From NCBI GenBank assembly GCA_002803225.1, contig NXFV01001512.1, positions 1-40,560 on the forward strand: DNA of 40,560 nt. The letters are read 5' to 3'. The position numbers and the translations under genes were made by a program. This document shows, piece after piece, positions 10,654 through 21,462 of this stretch. Within the stretch, counting starts at the first letter, position 1; the number at the start of each line of letters is the position of its first letter. The DNA is from Gamarada debralockiae. Lineage: Eukaryota; Ascomycota; Leotiomycetes; Helotiales; Hyphodiscaceae. The notes beneath the pieces were generated by a model. It saw only the letters and a list, made by a program, of their open reading frames with translations, was not told the origin of the DNA and ran no database searches.

Positions 10654-10780
10654 TCACTCCTATTTTCACATGCAGCTGTACTGGCTCCAGGGTCTGCATA
10701 GCCTAGCCTGTTCCTTCAGAGCCTAGGCTCCTATTACAGATACTTTACTTCCAACAGGATTATAATATACGAGTTCAGTT

Positions 10781-13730
10781 GTCTGAATCTATCATCAGGC
10801 TGTATGCAGCGGCTCTGCTCTGCCTTTCGAAGGCCAAATCGTACTTCAGTGGGAATACTCTGAGTACGTCTCAAAGCGTGTCGCCCTACCTCAGCAAACC
10901 CTCGTCGAAGGATTCTACAACTGAGATTACACAGCGCTGACTATCCACTACAGAGCGATTTGGCAAGGGGCTTAAGGATACCCTGTATAATGAACTTCTG
11001 AAACAGATCTCGGAAGGCGAAGTCGATAAATAGACAAAGATAGCAGATGGAGAACGTGGGTACCTAGCCACTCCTATTTGATCACAACTGGCTGAAATGT
11101 AAAAGTTCAAGAGAAGGTGGCAAAAGACACCGGCGAGCGTTACGAGCAGCTAAGAAGTATCTTGCAGAAGCTTGACACTCCTATCATGCAAATTGCAGAT
11201 AGAATCGCTGTCATTCATGATAGACTAAACGGTGAGTTATCTTTATAGTCGAAGATTGCTTCCTCAATATTGAACCCTTTTCAGAAGAGGAAAGAAAATA
11301 GAGTCTTCCGTTGGATGTCTGAAATCGAGTACAAAAGCCATCATGACAATCTGTCCGAGAGCTTGCTACCAAACTCCGGTAAATGGCTCCTAAAGAGCCC
11401 TAGCTTTGTGGAATGGGGCTAATAAAGTGTTTCCTCGATGTTTTGGCTCCATGGCATTGGTAAGAAACCCCTGCAACATCTATTTAGAGTGACGCAAAGC
11501 TCAGATGCAGCTGGTTCGAGCAAGACGAGGCTTGCGTGAGTTTGCCCATTGGGACGCTTCTTAGTATATCAATTTTCCCAAGGGATCTTCTTGCATTACT
11601 GACTAGAGAAAATTTCCTAGATCCACGGTCATCAACATATGAGGGTAACGTTGTCCCCCGAGTCCCTGGTAGCCTTCTTCTACTGCTCAAGGAGTACGGC
11701 AGAACCTGAATGAGCACATCCAGTTGAAATCTTAAACGCCATAGTTTGGCAGCTTGCAAGTTCAAAACCTGACGTCCTCATTAGAGACGCCGTCGCAAAG
11801 GAGTATAATATTCGGATGAAAGAGGCGTAGGATGATTGCTCGAAGCTTAGAAAGCTAACGCTTGAAGACTGCACTGAGCTTATACTACATACAACTTAAT
11901 GCTGAGCGCCCTGCAATGACCATCATTGATGCTTTGGATGAATCCGACGAAGAGACAAGGCACGATCTCCTCGAGGCACTTGATACTATTATCAGTCAAT
12001 CCGACAACCTCATCAAAGTTAGTCTCTAGCCGCGATGATATTGATATTGTAAGTCTGCTGTTCGTATTTGCATCCCTTTGTTCGCGGGCTCATTGCAATT
12101 GATGCGATGATGGTAATTGACGAAAAATCTATTATAGAAATTACACTTGGACCATTGTACCAACATTTCAATCAACGCAGCTCAAAAAAGCGAAGATATT
12201 GCACGCTTCGTTAAAACGTAGGTAGACGATGGGATAAGGAGAAGACTACTTCTCAACGGCAAGGTGGACTCGAAGCTCAGGCGCAAAATTTGCAAAACCT
12301 TGAAAGAGGGTGCACAGGAAATGTTTCGTTGGGTTGCTCTGTCTCTTCAAACACTGTAGGCTATCAAGTTTCCCCTAGATTTCAAGGTTGTTCTTGGAAA
12401 ACTTCCTGCGAAGCTTTCAGACCTCTACGATATCATTTATACCGGGATTGATACGCCGGAGGCTTTCGGACGACCTGCGGCGATCTCAACATTGACACTG
12501 CTTCTATGTTCGCAATGTCTATTGTCTGGAGCAGAGCTTCTTGCAGCTATCTCCCTACAAAGTATCAACGAGCAGCCCCCAATGGACTCTGATGGCGATG
12601 ATTCTGAAAGCGAGGTAGCCTCAACCTTGGATACCGGAAACGAGAGTGAAGTAGTATATTCTGATCAGATTTTGCAGCTCTGCCGCAACCTTATGGTCTT
12701 GGTTTCGAAGGCTGAAGTTTTCCGTTTTGCGCACCCCTCTGTCCGAGAATACCTCATACAACTGTCTGGCTACGCTTTCGAGGAACAACATGCGCTTGCC
12801 ACGGAGATTTGTTTGGATGTATATTTGACGATGGATGCCGCAAGCTGCGAGGCAATTCAAGACACCCCAGAGGAAGATCTTTGTTTTCGGCGCTATGCGC
12901 GGATATATTGACCTGCGCATTACAAGCATGTTGATGACTATTTGTATCGCCAGCAACGGGAACAAATCCAGCAAGCTTCCATCGAAGATACACGAACCAC
13001 TGCGCGGCAATTTCTCACAGAAGACACCGAAAGCTATGCTGTCTGGGCCGAAGACCTTCAAATGGAAGGGTGTCATGGATATGATTTGAACCTGTCATTG
13101 GGATTGGACGGGGCTAACAGTCTAGGATACAGACTGGTGTTTGCAGCACAAACTCCACCAGTAGTGCTAAATGCTCTGTGCGCTTTTAGATTTTCAACCT
13201 TTTTAGTGAAGTTCCGTTTCTTTTATCAAGAAGCTGAGAACAGTGTCAATCAGACGGAAAAGACACTCCGTTACTCTTTCTGTCCGCGTAGGGCACGCGG
13301 TCTTTGTACAAAAGCTCCTTGCACAGAGCGGTGTCGACTCCAACGCACATGATAAATGGTAGCGGATGCCGCTGTCATACGCTGCCGAGGAAGGGCACAA
13401 AGATATTGTACAGCTATTCCTGCTCAGGATGACATCAATGCCGACTCGTTAGATAATCATCAGAGGACGCCGTTATCATACGCTGCCGAGGAAATGCACA
13501 AATATGTTGTACAACTACTCCTTGCCAGGTCCGACGTCGCTGTCAACGCACTGGATGATGGTCCGAGAGCTCCTCTCTCATACGCTACCGAAGAAGGACA
13601 CAAAGATGTCGTACAGCTACTCCTTGCCCGGCCCGACGTCGCTGTCAACTTGCGGGATATTTGGAAGTAGACTCCACTCCCATACGCTGCCGAACGACGG
13701 CTATCGTAGAGCTGCTTGAGGAGAAACTGA
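10781..13730 (+). pseudogene. NACHT-ankyrin (STAND/NLR-like) pseudogene
   Basis: Ordered fragments of a fungal NACHT-ankyrin gene are readable with frame changes and stops. ESIIRLYAAALLCLSKAKSY (10781-10840) and GERYEQLRSILQKLDTPI (about 11140) come from the helical N-terminal domain. After a likely intron (gtgag near 11231 to ttttcag near 11283) comes VFRWMSEIEYKSHHDNL, then SGKWLLKSPSFVEWG, two stops and MFWLHGIG, the degraded start of the P-loop. A Walker B-like MTIIDALDESDEE lies at about 11918-11956. The tail of the STAND module includes VFRFAHPSVREYL at about 12720. Ankyrin units with SYAAEEGHKDVVQLLL follow at about 13375, 13476, 13578 and 13680, spaced 101-102 nt apart; the 101-nt step itself breaks the frame. 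Sense strand and order are consistent throughout. The gene is dead, and its 5' end is missing beside a dispersed repeat. Confidence 0.85.
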
Positions 13731-14092
13731 AGGAGAGAACTGGCCTTAATTAGGGCATATGATCTCGATCGCTCAACACTTCAGCAATTCAAGGAAGATA
13801 TGACAGGTTCAGGGCAAGAAAGCAAGGCTGTGTTTGACTTAAGTTGAGGTTCTTAGGTAGATAGAAGTGAGAAAAGGAGAAAGACCACTTGGTCGCGGTG
13901 ATTCGAAATCCTGGAAACATGATTGAGCAGAGTATTATGACTAGGATGGAGATACTCAAAGCACATGTGCGCGAAAGAAAAGTTACTGTCTGATCGAGGA
14001 GGTTAATTACTAGTAGTAGATATCGTTATTCATTAAAATGTTCGCCCTGTCCCATCATCCATAACCTAACGCCATCCCGTAATTCTCAACCA
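13731..14092. other. Intergenic gap between the NACHT-ANK pseudogene and the DUF3455 gene
   Basis: No gene is seen. The first part may be the decayed C-terminus of the ankyrin gene; the last part should be the 3' UTR of the convergent DUF3455 gene. Confidence 0.4.
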
Positions 14093-14903
14093 CTATCCAT
14101 AGAAATGATACCCAGCACTATACGGCACACTCACCACATCTCCCGCAGCATACCCCTCACAGCTGGTCGGTGGGTTTCCTCCCGCTGTATCAACCCTAAA
14201 AACCTCCTGCAACCCAACACTCGCACCAATAGCCGTCAATGCCAACCAATCTACCGCGCCCGTCCCCTCCAACCCCACATTCGCGTTAGCAGGCGCTTTG
14301 ATATCCGCCACTTTCTTGCTAAACAAAACTTCGCCCACCGTATTCAAATCAAACACCGGAGTTCCATTACTCGCAAAGAAATGGAAGCCGAGGATAGGGA
14401 ACGTGCCAAGACCAGGGATTGATAAAGGAGCGTTGGGAACGAGAAAGTTGGTGAGAGGTTGTTGCGCTGCGATGGCGGGGATTTGGGACGAGGTGGAGGA
14501 GGAGAGGAAGGCGAGGGGTGTAACGTCGTAGAGTGTTGCGACGGCGCCGATTGCCACGGGTGGTGCAGAGAGGTTGGTGCTGCAGGTGTAGTTTTGGATG
14601 CCGTGGCCGATTGTAACGTGCTTTACGGTGAGGTTGGCTAGTGGGGGTGGGAGTGAAGAAGCGCCTGAGTGAGTGTTAGTTTGGTTTAGGTTTGGAGGAG
14701 GTGTGGTTGAAGTTTGGGTTGGGGAGGGCCGAGGACGACTAACCTGCAGCTAGAGGTAAAGTAGATGGGAAGACGACATTAGCTGGTAGTTTCACACTCG
14801 TGGGCGTCGCTGGGGCTCTTCGCGCAACGGGCTTCGCATCCACCAGACTCAAAGAGAGCAATGAGAGGAAGGTGAGGTAGACGATGTTGCGTAAGGAAGA
14901 CAT
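14093..14903 (-). CDS. Secreted DUF3455 (malate-dehydrogenase-like annotation) protein
   Basis: Two exons, 14903-14744 and 14664-14093, joined across an 79-nt intron (GTTAGT...ACTCAG) that keeps the frame and gives 243 residues. Residues 1-23 are a signal peptide (MSSLRNIVYLTFLSLLSLSL then VDA). The mature protein has the order known for the DUF3455 family (PF11937, often misnamed malate dehydrogenase): LANLTVKHVTIGHGIQNYTC, VAIGAVATLYDVTPLAF, LGFHFFASNGTPVFDL, VDWLALTA, VFRVDTAGGNPPTSCEG and a C-terminal YSAGYHFYG. The two cysteines, in NYTC and TSCEG, are conserved in the family and may pair. The protein is probably extracellular; no enzymatic activity has been shown for the family that I know of. 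Length and ends look normal and the gene appears functional. Confidence 0.85.
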
Positions 14904-15896
14904 CGTGAATGATTATGGAGTGAGGTAGAGAGACAAATGAGAGAACAAAGAAAGGTTCTTAACGAGAGAAATATAGTTGAACTGAAGCGCGTTTGCGGCG
15001 TGGATAGGATTTCTTGGATTTGACCCAAGGGCCGCGACCTTTATACCTGCCTGAGAATTGGGTCTGATCCAACGAACTGCGCAGTCGGTGGCGTGGATTT
15101 GGAAAGCGGATCTAACACTACGAGGTGCTAAGTCTGACTGCGGAACTGCTGTGCAGGACTGTAGTAAGCTGGTGACAATTCACCCTCCGGGCCACGAGCT
15201 TTCCGGAGGAATGATTATTATATGATAATCTATCTCAATGTCACTGGAGTTAAAAGTGCGAGAAAAGTCCGTTTTGGGAGAAAGGTGAGAGTGGCTTGGA
15301 TGCCAACAAGCGTCTATTTTGGGGGCTGCGTCAGGCGGGTCAAAGGCGAGGCATAAGCTTACATGACATTACAAGCGAGTCAGAGGGGGTCGGGCGGCTA
15401 TTGAACCAACACTGCGGGCTGGGTTTCGATCATGTGATTGAGCTTTCCGCTTGCGGCTTAGCCTCTTGACTAGATTAGTGTAACATGAATAAAATAACTT
15501 GCTTCTTTCAAGACTCCTGCACCACGAAGACCAGCATCGGAACAGTTTGCCGAGGTGTAGCTATATTTGTAACACTATCAAATTGGCGTGCGTGAGAGCT
15601 GGGCCGAGACCGCATGGGTTGCCAGGGCACGTGGGCCCATGCACGTGATCGGGACCTGGAAACCCAGGAGCTCGATGGAACGCGTATGCGGCGTTTGCTG
15701 AACGTGTAATATGAGCCAATGTTGGAATAAAGGATTTGCATTCGGATCGTGGGTTTGTTTTGTGTGACTGAGGCGAAGTGTCTGCTGGGAGATCTTGATC
15801 ACTGAGTTGATGCAACTTTGATTAACTTCTTCGCGTAGGCTCACTGGAGTCGAACTGTCAAGTGATTTGCTCACAGAGCCGGCTTCCCCCTTACTC
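14904..15896. other. Upstream region of the DUF3455 gene and 3' flank of the MFS relic
   Basis: The first 200 bases hold the DUF3455 promoter. The rest contains overlapping short frames on the minus strand with no consistent motif; I see no gene. Confidence 0.4.
15040..15045 (-). promoter_or_regulatory. Possible TATA box of the DUF3455 gene
   Basis: The minus strand reads caggTATAAAggt about 137 nt upstream of the ATG at 14903. The spacing is plausible for a fungal TATA promoter. Sequence match only. Confidence 0.35.
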
Positions 15897-17531
15897 TCAG
15901 CGTGCACCAAACTTCCACAAGAAAAACGGCGCAGGCACATCCAAAGGAATGAGCACAAAAGCCAACACACTATTCCCGAATCCATATCCCAGTTGCACAT
16001 ACATTGCAGGGGCAAATGTTGGGAAGCTAAGCGCGGCCAAAACCTGTAGCAACTGACTAGCCGCAACCGTACTCGCCGTAAACTCCCGATACGCACTCAC
16101 AACATATGCCTGCATCGCTTGAGTTCTAAGAATAATCTATACCCGAAGACCCCAATTCCGATGTCTGAGACCAACCAGAAGAGCTTGGCATCGGCTGACC
16201 AACCGTACCAGTAGAGTCCGAGCGGGATGAGTATGGCGCCTGGAATCATGAGGGGTACACGGAATTCGGGCGCTGTGGTGCTGGAAGGGGATTCGGATTT
16301 TAGTGGGCCTAGATGCGGTCGGTGAGAGGCGCGCCGACTTGTGTTGCGATTGTGTAGCCGATAGCTAGTACAATGTAGTGGAGGCCGGAAGTAGAGATAG
16401 ATTGATGATAGCGGGGTCCAAAGGGTTGCGTAGGTGGTCAGGACAACGAAGAGGATGCCGAATTTGTAGGGACATTAGTTGAATTATGGGCTGGATTAGG
16501 AGGAGGCAGATTGGGCGGGAGAGTGCGAGAGATATTTTGGTTGTGAGGTGTGGGTTGGATCGTTCGAAGGAAGTGCTATATTGAGTATTGTTGGTTGATT
16601 TGCGGAGGGCGGCTTTGCGAGAGAAAATCCTTGGGGCGTGGGGCTCGTGGAAGATGGAGATGGCAGCGATGACAAGAATGAAGTCGAAGATTGACATTAT
16701 CCAGAAAAGCCAGTTCCAGCCGATTTCGTTGTGTTATGATTCCGCGGAGGATTGGGCCAATCGCTGGACCTACGGACAGGGTCAGCTGGGATTCCACGGA
16801 GGAAGAGTGCGTCATACCTAGCAATGGGATGAAAGTCGAGACGGTAAATGACTTTCCATGTTGCTCTGGTCTTCATATGTCGCTCAAAACTGGAAGCTGA
16901 AATATATCTCATATCAATGCAAGTCCTGATAATGGAATTTGGCAACACGGCATACTCCCCACTCGCACCGAATCCACCTAACAACCTCGCAACTATCATC
17001 AAGGGATTTTCCTTGCAAATCCACATGCAGTATTCCAAACAACGTACCAGATACTACCAACCAGCCACATGGGTCTTCTACCATAGACTTCGCTGAGGTG
17101 CCATCGCAAAAGGTCCAACCGCGAACACAAACACAAAGATAGACAACGCCAGGTTCGTCTCGGCATCGTCCATGTGGAGGTCGTGGCTTATTGGCGAAAG
17201 AGTAGGAGCCATCATCGAGCCAGACATCAAAGTTACGAGCCCGCCGAGGAAAGAGAGAAGGATGATTGCCCATTTCCCGTGCGTGGCCATTCAGGGATTG
17301 AATGGATCGTCTAGACCGTCGAACGTGACCTATGTGAAGTTGCCAGGGCATGTAGTGGTGGGAGAATGTGGGACTGTTTACCAGGAACGGGTCAGCTGCT
17401 GCTTCATTCTCGCTCACGACTGATTCTGGTTGAGATATCTCAGGGGACGGTCCTCCTTTTTCCTCGTCATGTGTTGCGACATTGGCTCGAACGGTGTAAT
17501 ACTATCCTTCTGTTGGAAGAGTCGAGGTCAT
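15897..17531 (-). pseudogene. MFS (DHA1-type) drug/H+ antiporter pseudogene
   Basis: A major facilitator transporter in pieces. The likely original ATG is at 17531 (MTSTLPTEG, then an in-frame TAG at codon 10). A charged N-terminal tail follows, then VTFDGLDDPFNP, a stop, and the first membrane segment with KWAIILLSFLGGLVTLMSGS and MMAPTLSPISHDLHM (about 17280-17190). GGFGASGEYAVLPNSII (about 16960) marks the loop after helix 4, and FWIMSIFDFILVIAAISIFH (about 16700-16640) is helix 6. The central part is shifted and stop-ridden. The last two helices survive as AYVVSAYREFTASTVAASQ and YVQLGYGFGNSVLAFVLIPL, ending FFLWKFGAR and TGA at 15897. These motifs match the fungal DHA1 polyamine/multidrug-exporter branch. 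Multiple frameshifts make it non-functional. Confidence 0.85.
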
Positions 17532-18700
17532 ATTCGAAAGAGAATGACTAGACAAATGATACTGACTGGAAGAAGTTTCTTGAACCAGTGGCATACTTAT
17601 ACGTTACCTTCAGAGTCTGCTCCGAGCGCGACTCCGAGTTCAAATGCTGAGACACTTTCAGACACGCAAAAGAGGTACAGCAAAGGATCAGATAAGATAA
17701 AAGAGGTAGCTGAAAGTTATCCCTAGGTAGGCGTAACTCATGAATCAACTTTGATTTGCCTTCGGAGGTATCCCAGAAATCGTACGAGGACTCGGCCGAG
17801 CGAGCAACCGACGTTGTCACGTGGTTCGCCAAGTTGTTTTCCTCTCGGAGGTAGCGTACGGTAGTAACATGGTCATCTTCTCCGAGCACTGGCAACGCCG
17901 AAGGCAGTGAGGGCTATACGTGCAATCAAGGAAGAGGAATCCACCAGAGAGAAGTTTACGAACTCTGTATCCGGCTTGTGTGAGGCCAATCTCGTAGCTT
18001 TCTGAGGCTCGAATGCAAGTCTACCAACACTAATACCAACATCTTGATGGTAGCAAGAAAGTTTCAGAGCCGGAATGCGTTCTTCACAATACGACTGGCG
18101 TCTCAAAGCTCTTTTGATGCTGCAACTCGTGATCTCGCGATTCGGCAGAGATTTGATGTGGAGCTTGGAGGTTGGCGCTAGCCAGAACCTAGTCGCGGCA
18201 GGGTTCTGCAAATTATTCCGATCCTTGAAAATAGCATCGTTGCCATGGGATACCCGACGATCTTCCCCTTCCAAGATTATTTGCCTCGGCCATATCTCCG
18301 TGGCATTGAAATTGATTTGTATGGCGAGAATTGACATATGAGGAACTACTCTGTGTTGCTCGAGGTTCTTCATCCAAAACTGCTGAGATCGTCTCAAAAG
18401 CTTCATTGACGGTTCCTCACCCGACCACTCACGTTTGCATGTGAAGAAACGGCTCGAATTATGCAAGCATCCAATGACTTGACACCACGACAGGACCATG
18501 CAGCACGAACATGGAGCATCAGTCTGTGTGTGCATCGATCCCAGCTAAAGACCCAACCCCCCAGCTTATGGTTGAACACGCCGAGTAGAAGAGATGGTGG
18601 GATGGGCTGGACCATTACGAGGCTGTGGGGAGCTCTCTTCTGTTTGCTGTGAGCTTCTGCCTCGAAATTTTGAAGCTGTTCATCACGAACCACACATGTG
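17532..18700. other. Unresolved region with a 220-codon minus-strand open frame
   Basis: A minus-strand frame runs from 18535 to 17873 (220 codons), overlapped by a 96-codon frame at 18693-18403. The product has SRFFTCKREWSGEEPSMKLL and HMSILAIQINFNATEIWPRQ, with no signal peptide, membrane segment or domain that I recognise. Base composition here is ordinary rather than AT-rich, so a long frame could arise by chance. It could also be a decayed gene downstream of the MFS relic. I do not assign a function. Confidence 0.25.
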
Positions 18701-19149
18701 ATGCGTTATTATCAAATGGAATGCGCACTTCGAAATGATCTAAAGATCTGAAGCGTCCAATGAGCCATCCACAAAGTCAAATAAATTTCCCGCCTTCCCC
18801 TTTTTGTCTTTTTCGAGCTTGGGCACCGGCCACATGAATTTGAGACACTTCGCCTATTTTAGTATGTAAACAAGCAAAGTCAACAACCCAAGCGATTTAT
18901 CAACCCTGCCGCACCACACTTTCTCGTCTTCTCCTCTTCCACTCCTCCCCATCAAAATCTTGCACATAAATTCCCAATCATCTTTGACCACACTCCCCCA
19001 ACTTCCCCCAACACCACTTCAACTGAAAGACGAGTTAAGAAGCGTCCTCGCACGCCTTCTTCCTCACCTTCTTTCAACCCAAAGAAGCAAGAGACCCCTT
19101 CTTGTCTTCCTTTCGGTCTTTCGAAAGGCATTCGAGAAGAGTTCTCTTC
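18701..19149 (+). promoter_or_regulatory. Upstream/5' leader region of hex1
   Basis: The stretch 18900-19140 is rich in C and T with long CT/CCCAAC tracts and no ATG, typical of the leader of a strongly expressed filamentous-fungal gene. ATGs at 18834 and 18864 are followed quickly by stops. No clear TATA box is seen. Confidence 0.45.
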
Positions 19150-20055
19150 ACTGAAAGATCGTCAATCTGGACTTTGACGCCCGCGTTCCGATTCCCTTCA
19201 GCATCTTCCCGTCGTCGTACCGGAGCGACGCCGAAGCAACAACCACCGAAACTCACGTCGAGGGAGAGATCAACCTACCAGGCCAACAGCGCGTCGGACG
19301 GGAAGGCCAATACTCTTCGTTCTCTGCCAATCTTCCTCCGAGAGACGAGCGATTTCGCCAGGAAGAAGTCCACATAACTCGTGAAGAGGATCGTCACCGT
19401 CCGAGCCGCAGAGAAGATATCTACATCCGCGAGGAACGGAGGTCAGTCCACACAATTATTTTTCATTCATTGCGACCAATTGATTCCGGGCGCCTATGGC
19501 AGCCATTTGGACATCAGCTCGTGTTTCAAAATGGACAAATTTCATTGATCTACGAGCTGTGACCGCCAAGCCTCCTAACTCGATTTCGCAAGCTTTGTTT
19601 TTAGTTTGTTGACATGGTAACCTGCACCAGTTAATTTTCAACTCGCTGACTTCTTTTCTTTCTTCAGACCTGAACACAGACACGCCGAAGCACACATCGA
19701 CATCAACCTTCCACACCAACGCAGACACTACGACGCCGAAGTTGACGTCGACCTTCCTCATCGTCACCACCGTCGCACAGAAATCGAAGTCGACGTTCCA
19801 CACCGTCGTCACTACGATACCGAGATCGACTTGACTGAGCGTCAGTACAGATCCAAGTTCCAGCCAGGCTATCGTGAGGAAGTACGTGTCAACGAGTCAA
19901 CTGTTGACCCACCTCGCTTCCAACCAACCTACCGTGAAGAAGTCCGCGTCAACGAATCCACCGTTGACCCTCCTCGACCTTTCCGACCTACACAAAGGGA
20001 GGAAGTCCGCATAACAGAAGAAACCGTCGATCCTCCTCGCTTTAAGCAAGACAAG
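19150..20055 (+). other. In-frame upstream coding extension of hex1, start codon not found
   Basis: Upstream of the conserved MGYYDEDG start, an open frame continues in phase with hex1. It crosses an intron at 19442-19667 (GTCAGT...CTTCAG, branch-like CGCTGAC) and reaches back to about 19150, where a TGA lies just before it. It encodes a charged segment with PPRDERFRQEEVHITREE, REDIYIREERR, PEHRHAEAHIDINLPHQRR and IEVDVPHRRHYDTEIDLTER, then three copies of a 20-residue unit. No in-frame ATG precedes position 20056. Longer Hex1 forms with charged N-terminal extensions and alternative splicing are known in other Pezizomycotina, so this is probably the body of a long isoform whose start lies in an undetected upstream exon. 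Initiation at a near-cognate codon is the alternative. Confidence 0.55.
19858..20040 (+). repeat. Three tandem 20-residue coding repeats
   Basis: The units FQPGYREEVRVNESTVDPPR, FQPTYREEVRVNESTVDPPR (plus one Pro) and FRPTQREEVRITEETVDPPR follow each other directly. The first two differ at one residue and the third at seven. Synonymous base differences between the first two suggest selection on the protein rather than a very recent DNA duplication. Confidence 0.85.
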
Positions 20056-20800
20056 ATGGGTTACTACGATGAAGATGGTAAGTCTTTCTCGAGCAATGAA
20101 AAGTGCCAATCCCCTAAACAATCCTGTCAGGTCACTACCACTCCTTCAGACATGGTCTTCACCGTGCTGCTGAACGCATCGTCGGTGGAGGTCATCGTCA
20201 TCACCACCATCACCATGATCGGGATGAAATTGACGTTACCATAGGTGGTGGTCGTCCTTCCGAGCCTGAACCTCGTCGATTCTCTGTCGAAGCCAGCTAT
20301 ACTCCCAACACTGTCACCATCCCCACCCACCACATCCGCATGGGTGATATCCTGATGCTTCAAGGTCGCCCTTGCCAAGTCATCCGCATTACTACCTCTT
20401 CCTCCACCGGCCAGCACCGATACTTGGGTGTTGACCTCTTCACCAAGCAACTGCATGAAGAGTCCTCATTCGTCTCCAACCCAAGCCCTAGCGTCGTCGT
20501 TCAGACCATGTTGGGTCCTGTCTTCAAGCAATACCGTGTCCTTGACCTTGCTGATGGTACCGGTATGTTCCATCCTTTCCCCAATCCAAGCTTCCACCCA
20601 CTGACATCTCAATAGTCGTTGCTATGACGGAGACCGGCGACGTCAAGCAAGCCCTCCCCGTCCTCGATCAATCCAATCTCTGGTCTCGCCTCAGTGAAGC
20701 CTTCGAGACTGGTCGTGGCAGTGTCCGAGTCCTAGTCATCAACGATCATGGCCGCGAGCTCGTCGTCGACATGAAGGTCCTCCACGGTTCCCGTTTGTAA
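20056..20800 (+). CDS. hex1: Woronin body major protein Hex1
   Basis: Three exons, 20056-20077, 20131-20562 and 20616-20800, give 212 residues with all junctions in frame. Hex1 self-assembles into the crystalline core of the Woronin body, a peroxisome-derived organelle that plugs septal pores after wounding; it is related to eIF5A. The protein starts MGYYDEDGHYHSFRHGLHRA, has a His-rich stretch (about residues 33-42), then the two-domain core with VTIPTHHIRMGDILMLQGRP, STGQHRYLGVDLFTKQLHEE and VVVQTMLGPVFKQYRVLDL, VVAMTETGDVKQ and VRVLVINDHGREL. It ends in SRL, the peroxisomal targeting signal PTS1. This start is chosen because MGYYD is the conserved Hex1 start in other fungi and the first ATG available; a longer in-frame form upstream is likely too. 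Identification is essentially certain. Confidence 0.95.
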
Positions 20801-21462
20801 ACAACCTAATTGCGTCTCACATTTCCTTTTCTGTGTCAAAAGCATGAAATCAAGTTTGCCAAGCGGTGATTTGATTGGGGGAAACATGGGAGTAGATGAA
20901 ATTGAATTTCGGAAGGAGTTGCATAATGATGGAAGGATACTGCTACCGCTGCTTGATTTTCGAGCATCTTTGACAACGACCGACAGTCTTCTTCTTGGCT
21001 GGTCGGAACCTGCTTCGGTGGTTGATCTAACTGGCTTTGAGGAGGGGACTTGAGGTCGAGGTCACCTTTGTATTGTGTAGATAGGATAGAAGAATGGAAT
21101 GGAACTACGTAAAATAACATGCTGTTCCCACCTGTTATATGACGATACTTTTCACATTTGCAATTCGCTGAAAAAGGACGGACTTCTTTGTAGTCCAATT
21201 GCTAACTTGCATTCAAGCTCTTGAATCGTCACCATCAATTGCAATTTCACACCTTGAATCGGTGTACGCATTCTTACGAATCCATGGTGCACATGCTACC
21301 CTGATGGTCACCCTTGTCTCATCCTGGAAGGTCAGACAAAGACCCCCGCGCCACGGCGCGATAAGGTCCAACCTCGCACATGGCTCATCTCCATCCTTCT
21401 TCGCACCCTCCAACTGCACTTCAAAACTTGAACTGCTATGAAGACATAAGGAATCGATCAAT
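20801..21462. other. Intergenic region between hex1 and the bleomycin hydrolase gene
   Basis: The first part is the hex1 3' UTR and the last 200 bases the promoter and leader of the next gene. Short frames here lack motifs. Confidence 0.5.

Noticed and set aside
17873..18535. A 220-codon minus-strand open frame as a real gene
   Set aside because: No recognisable domain, no clear codon pattern and no clean start context; kept only as an unresolved region.
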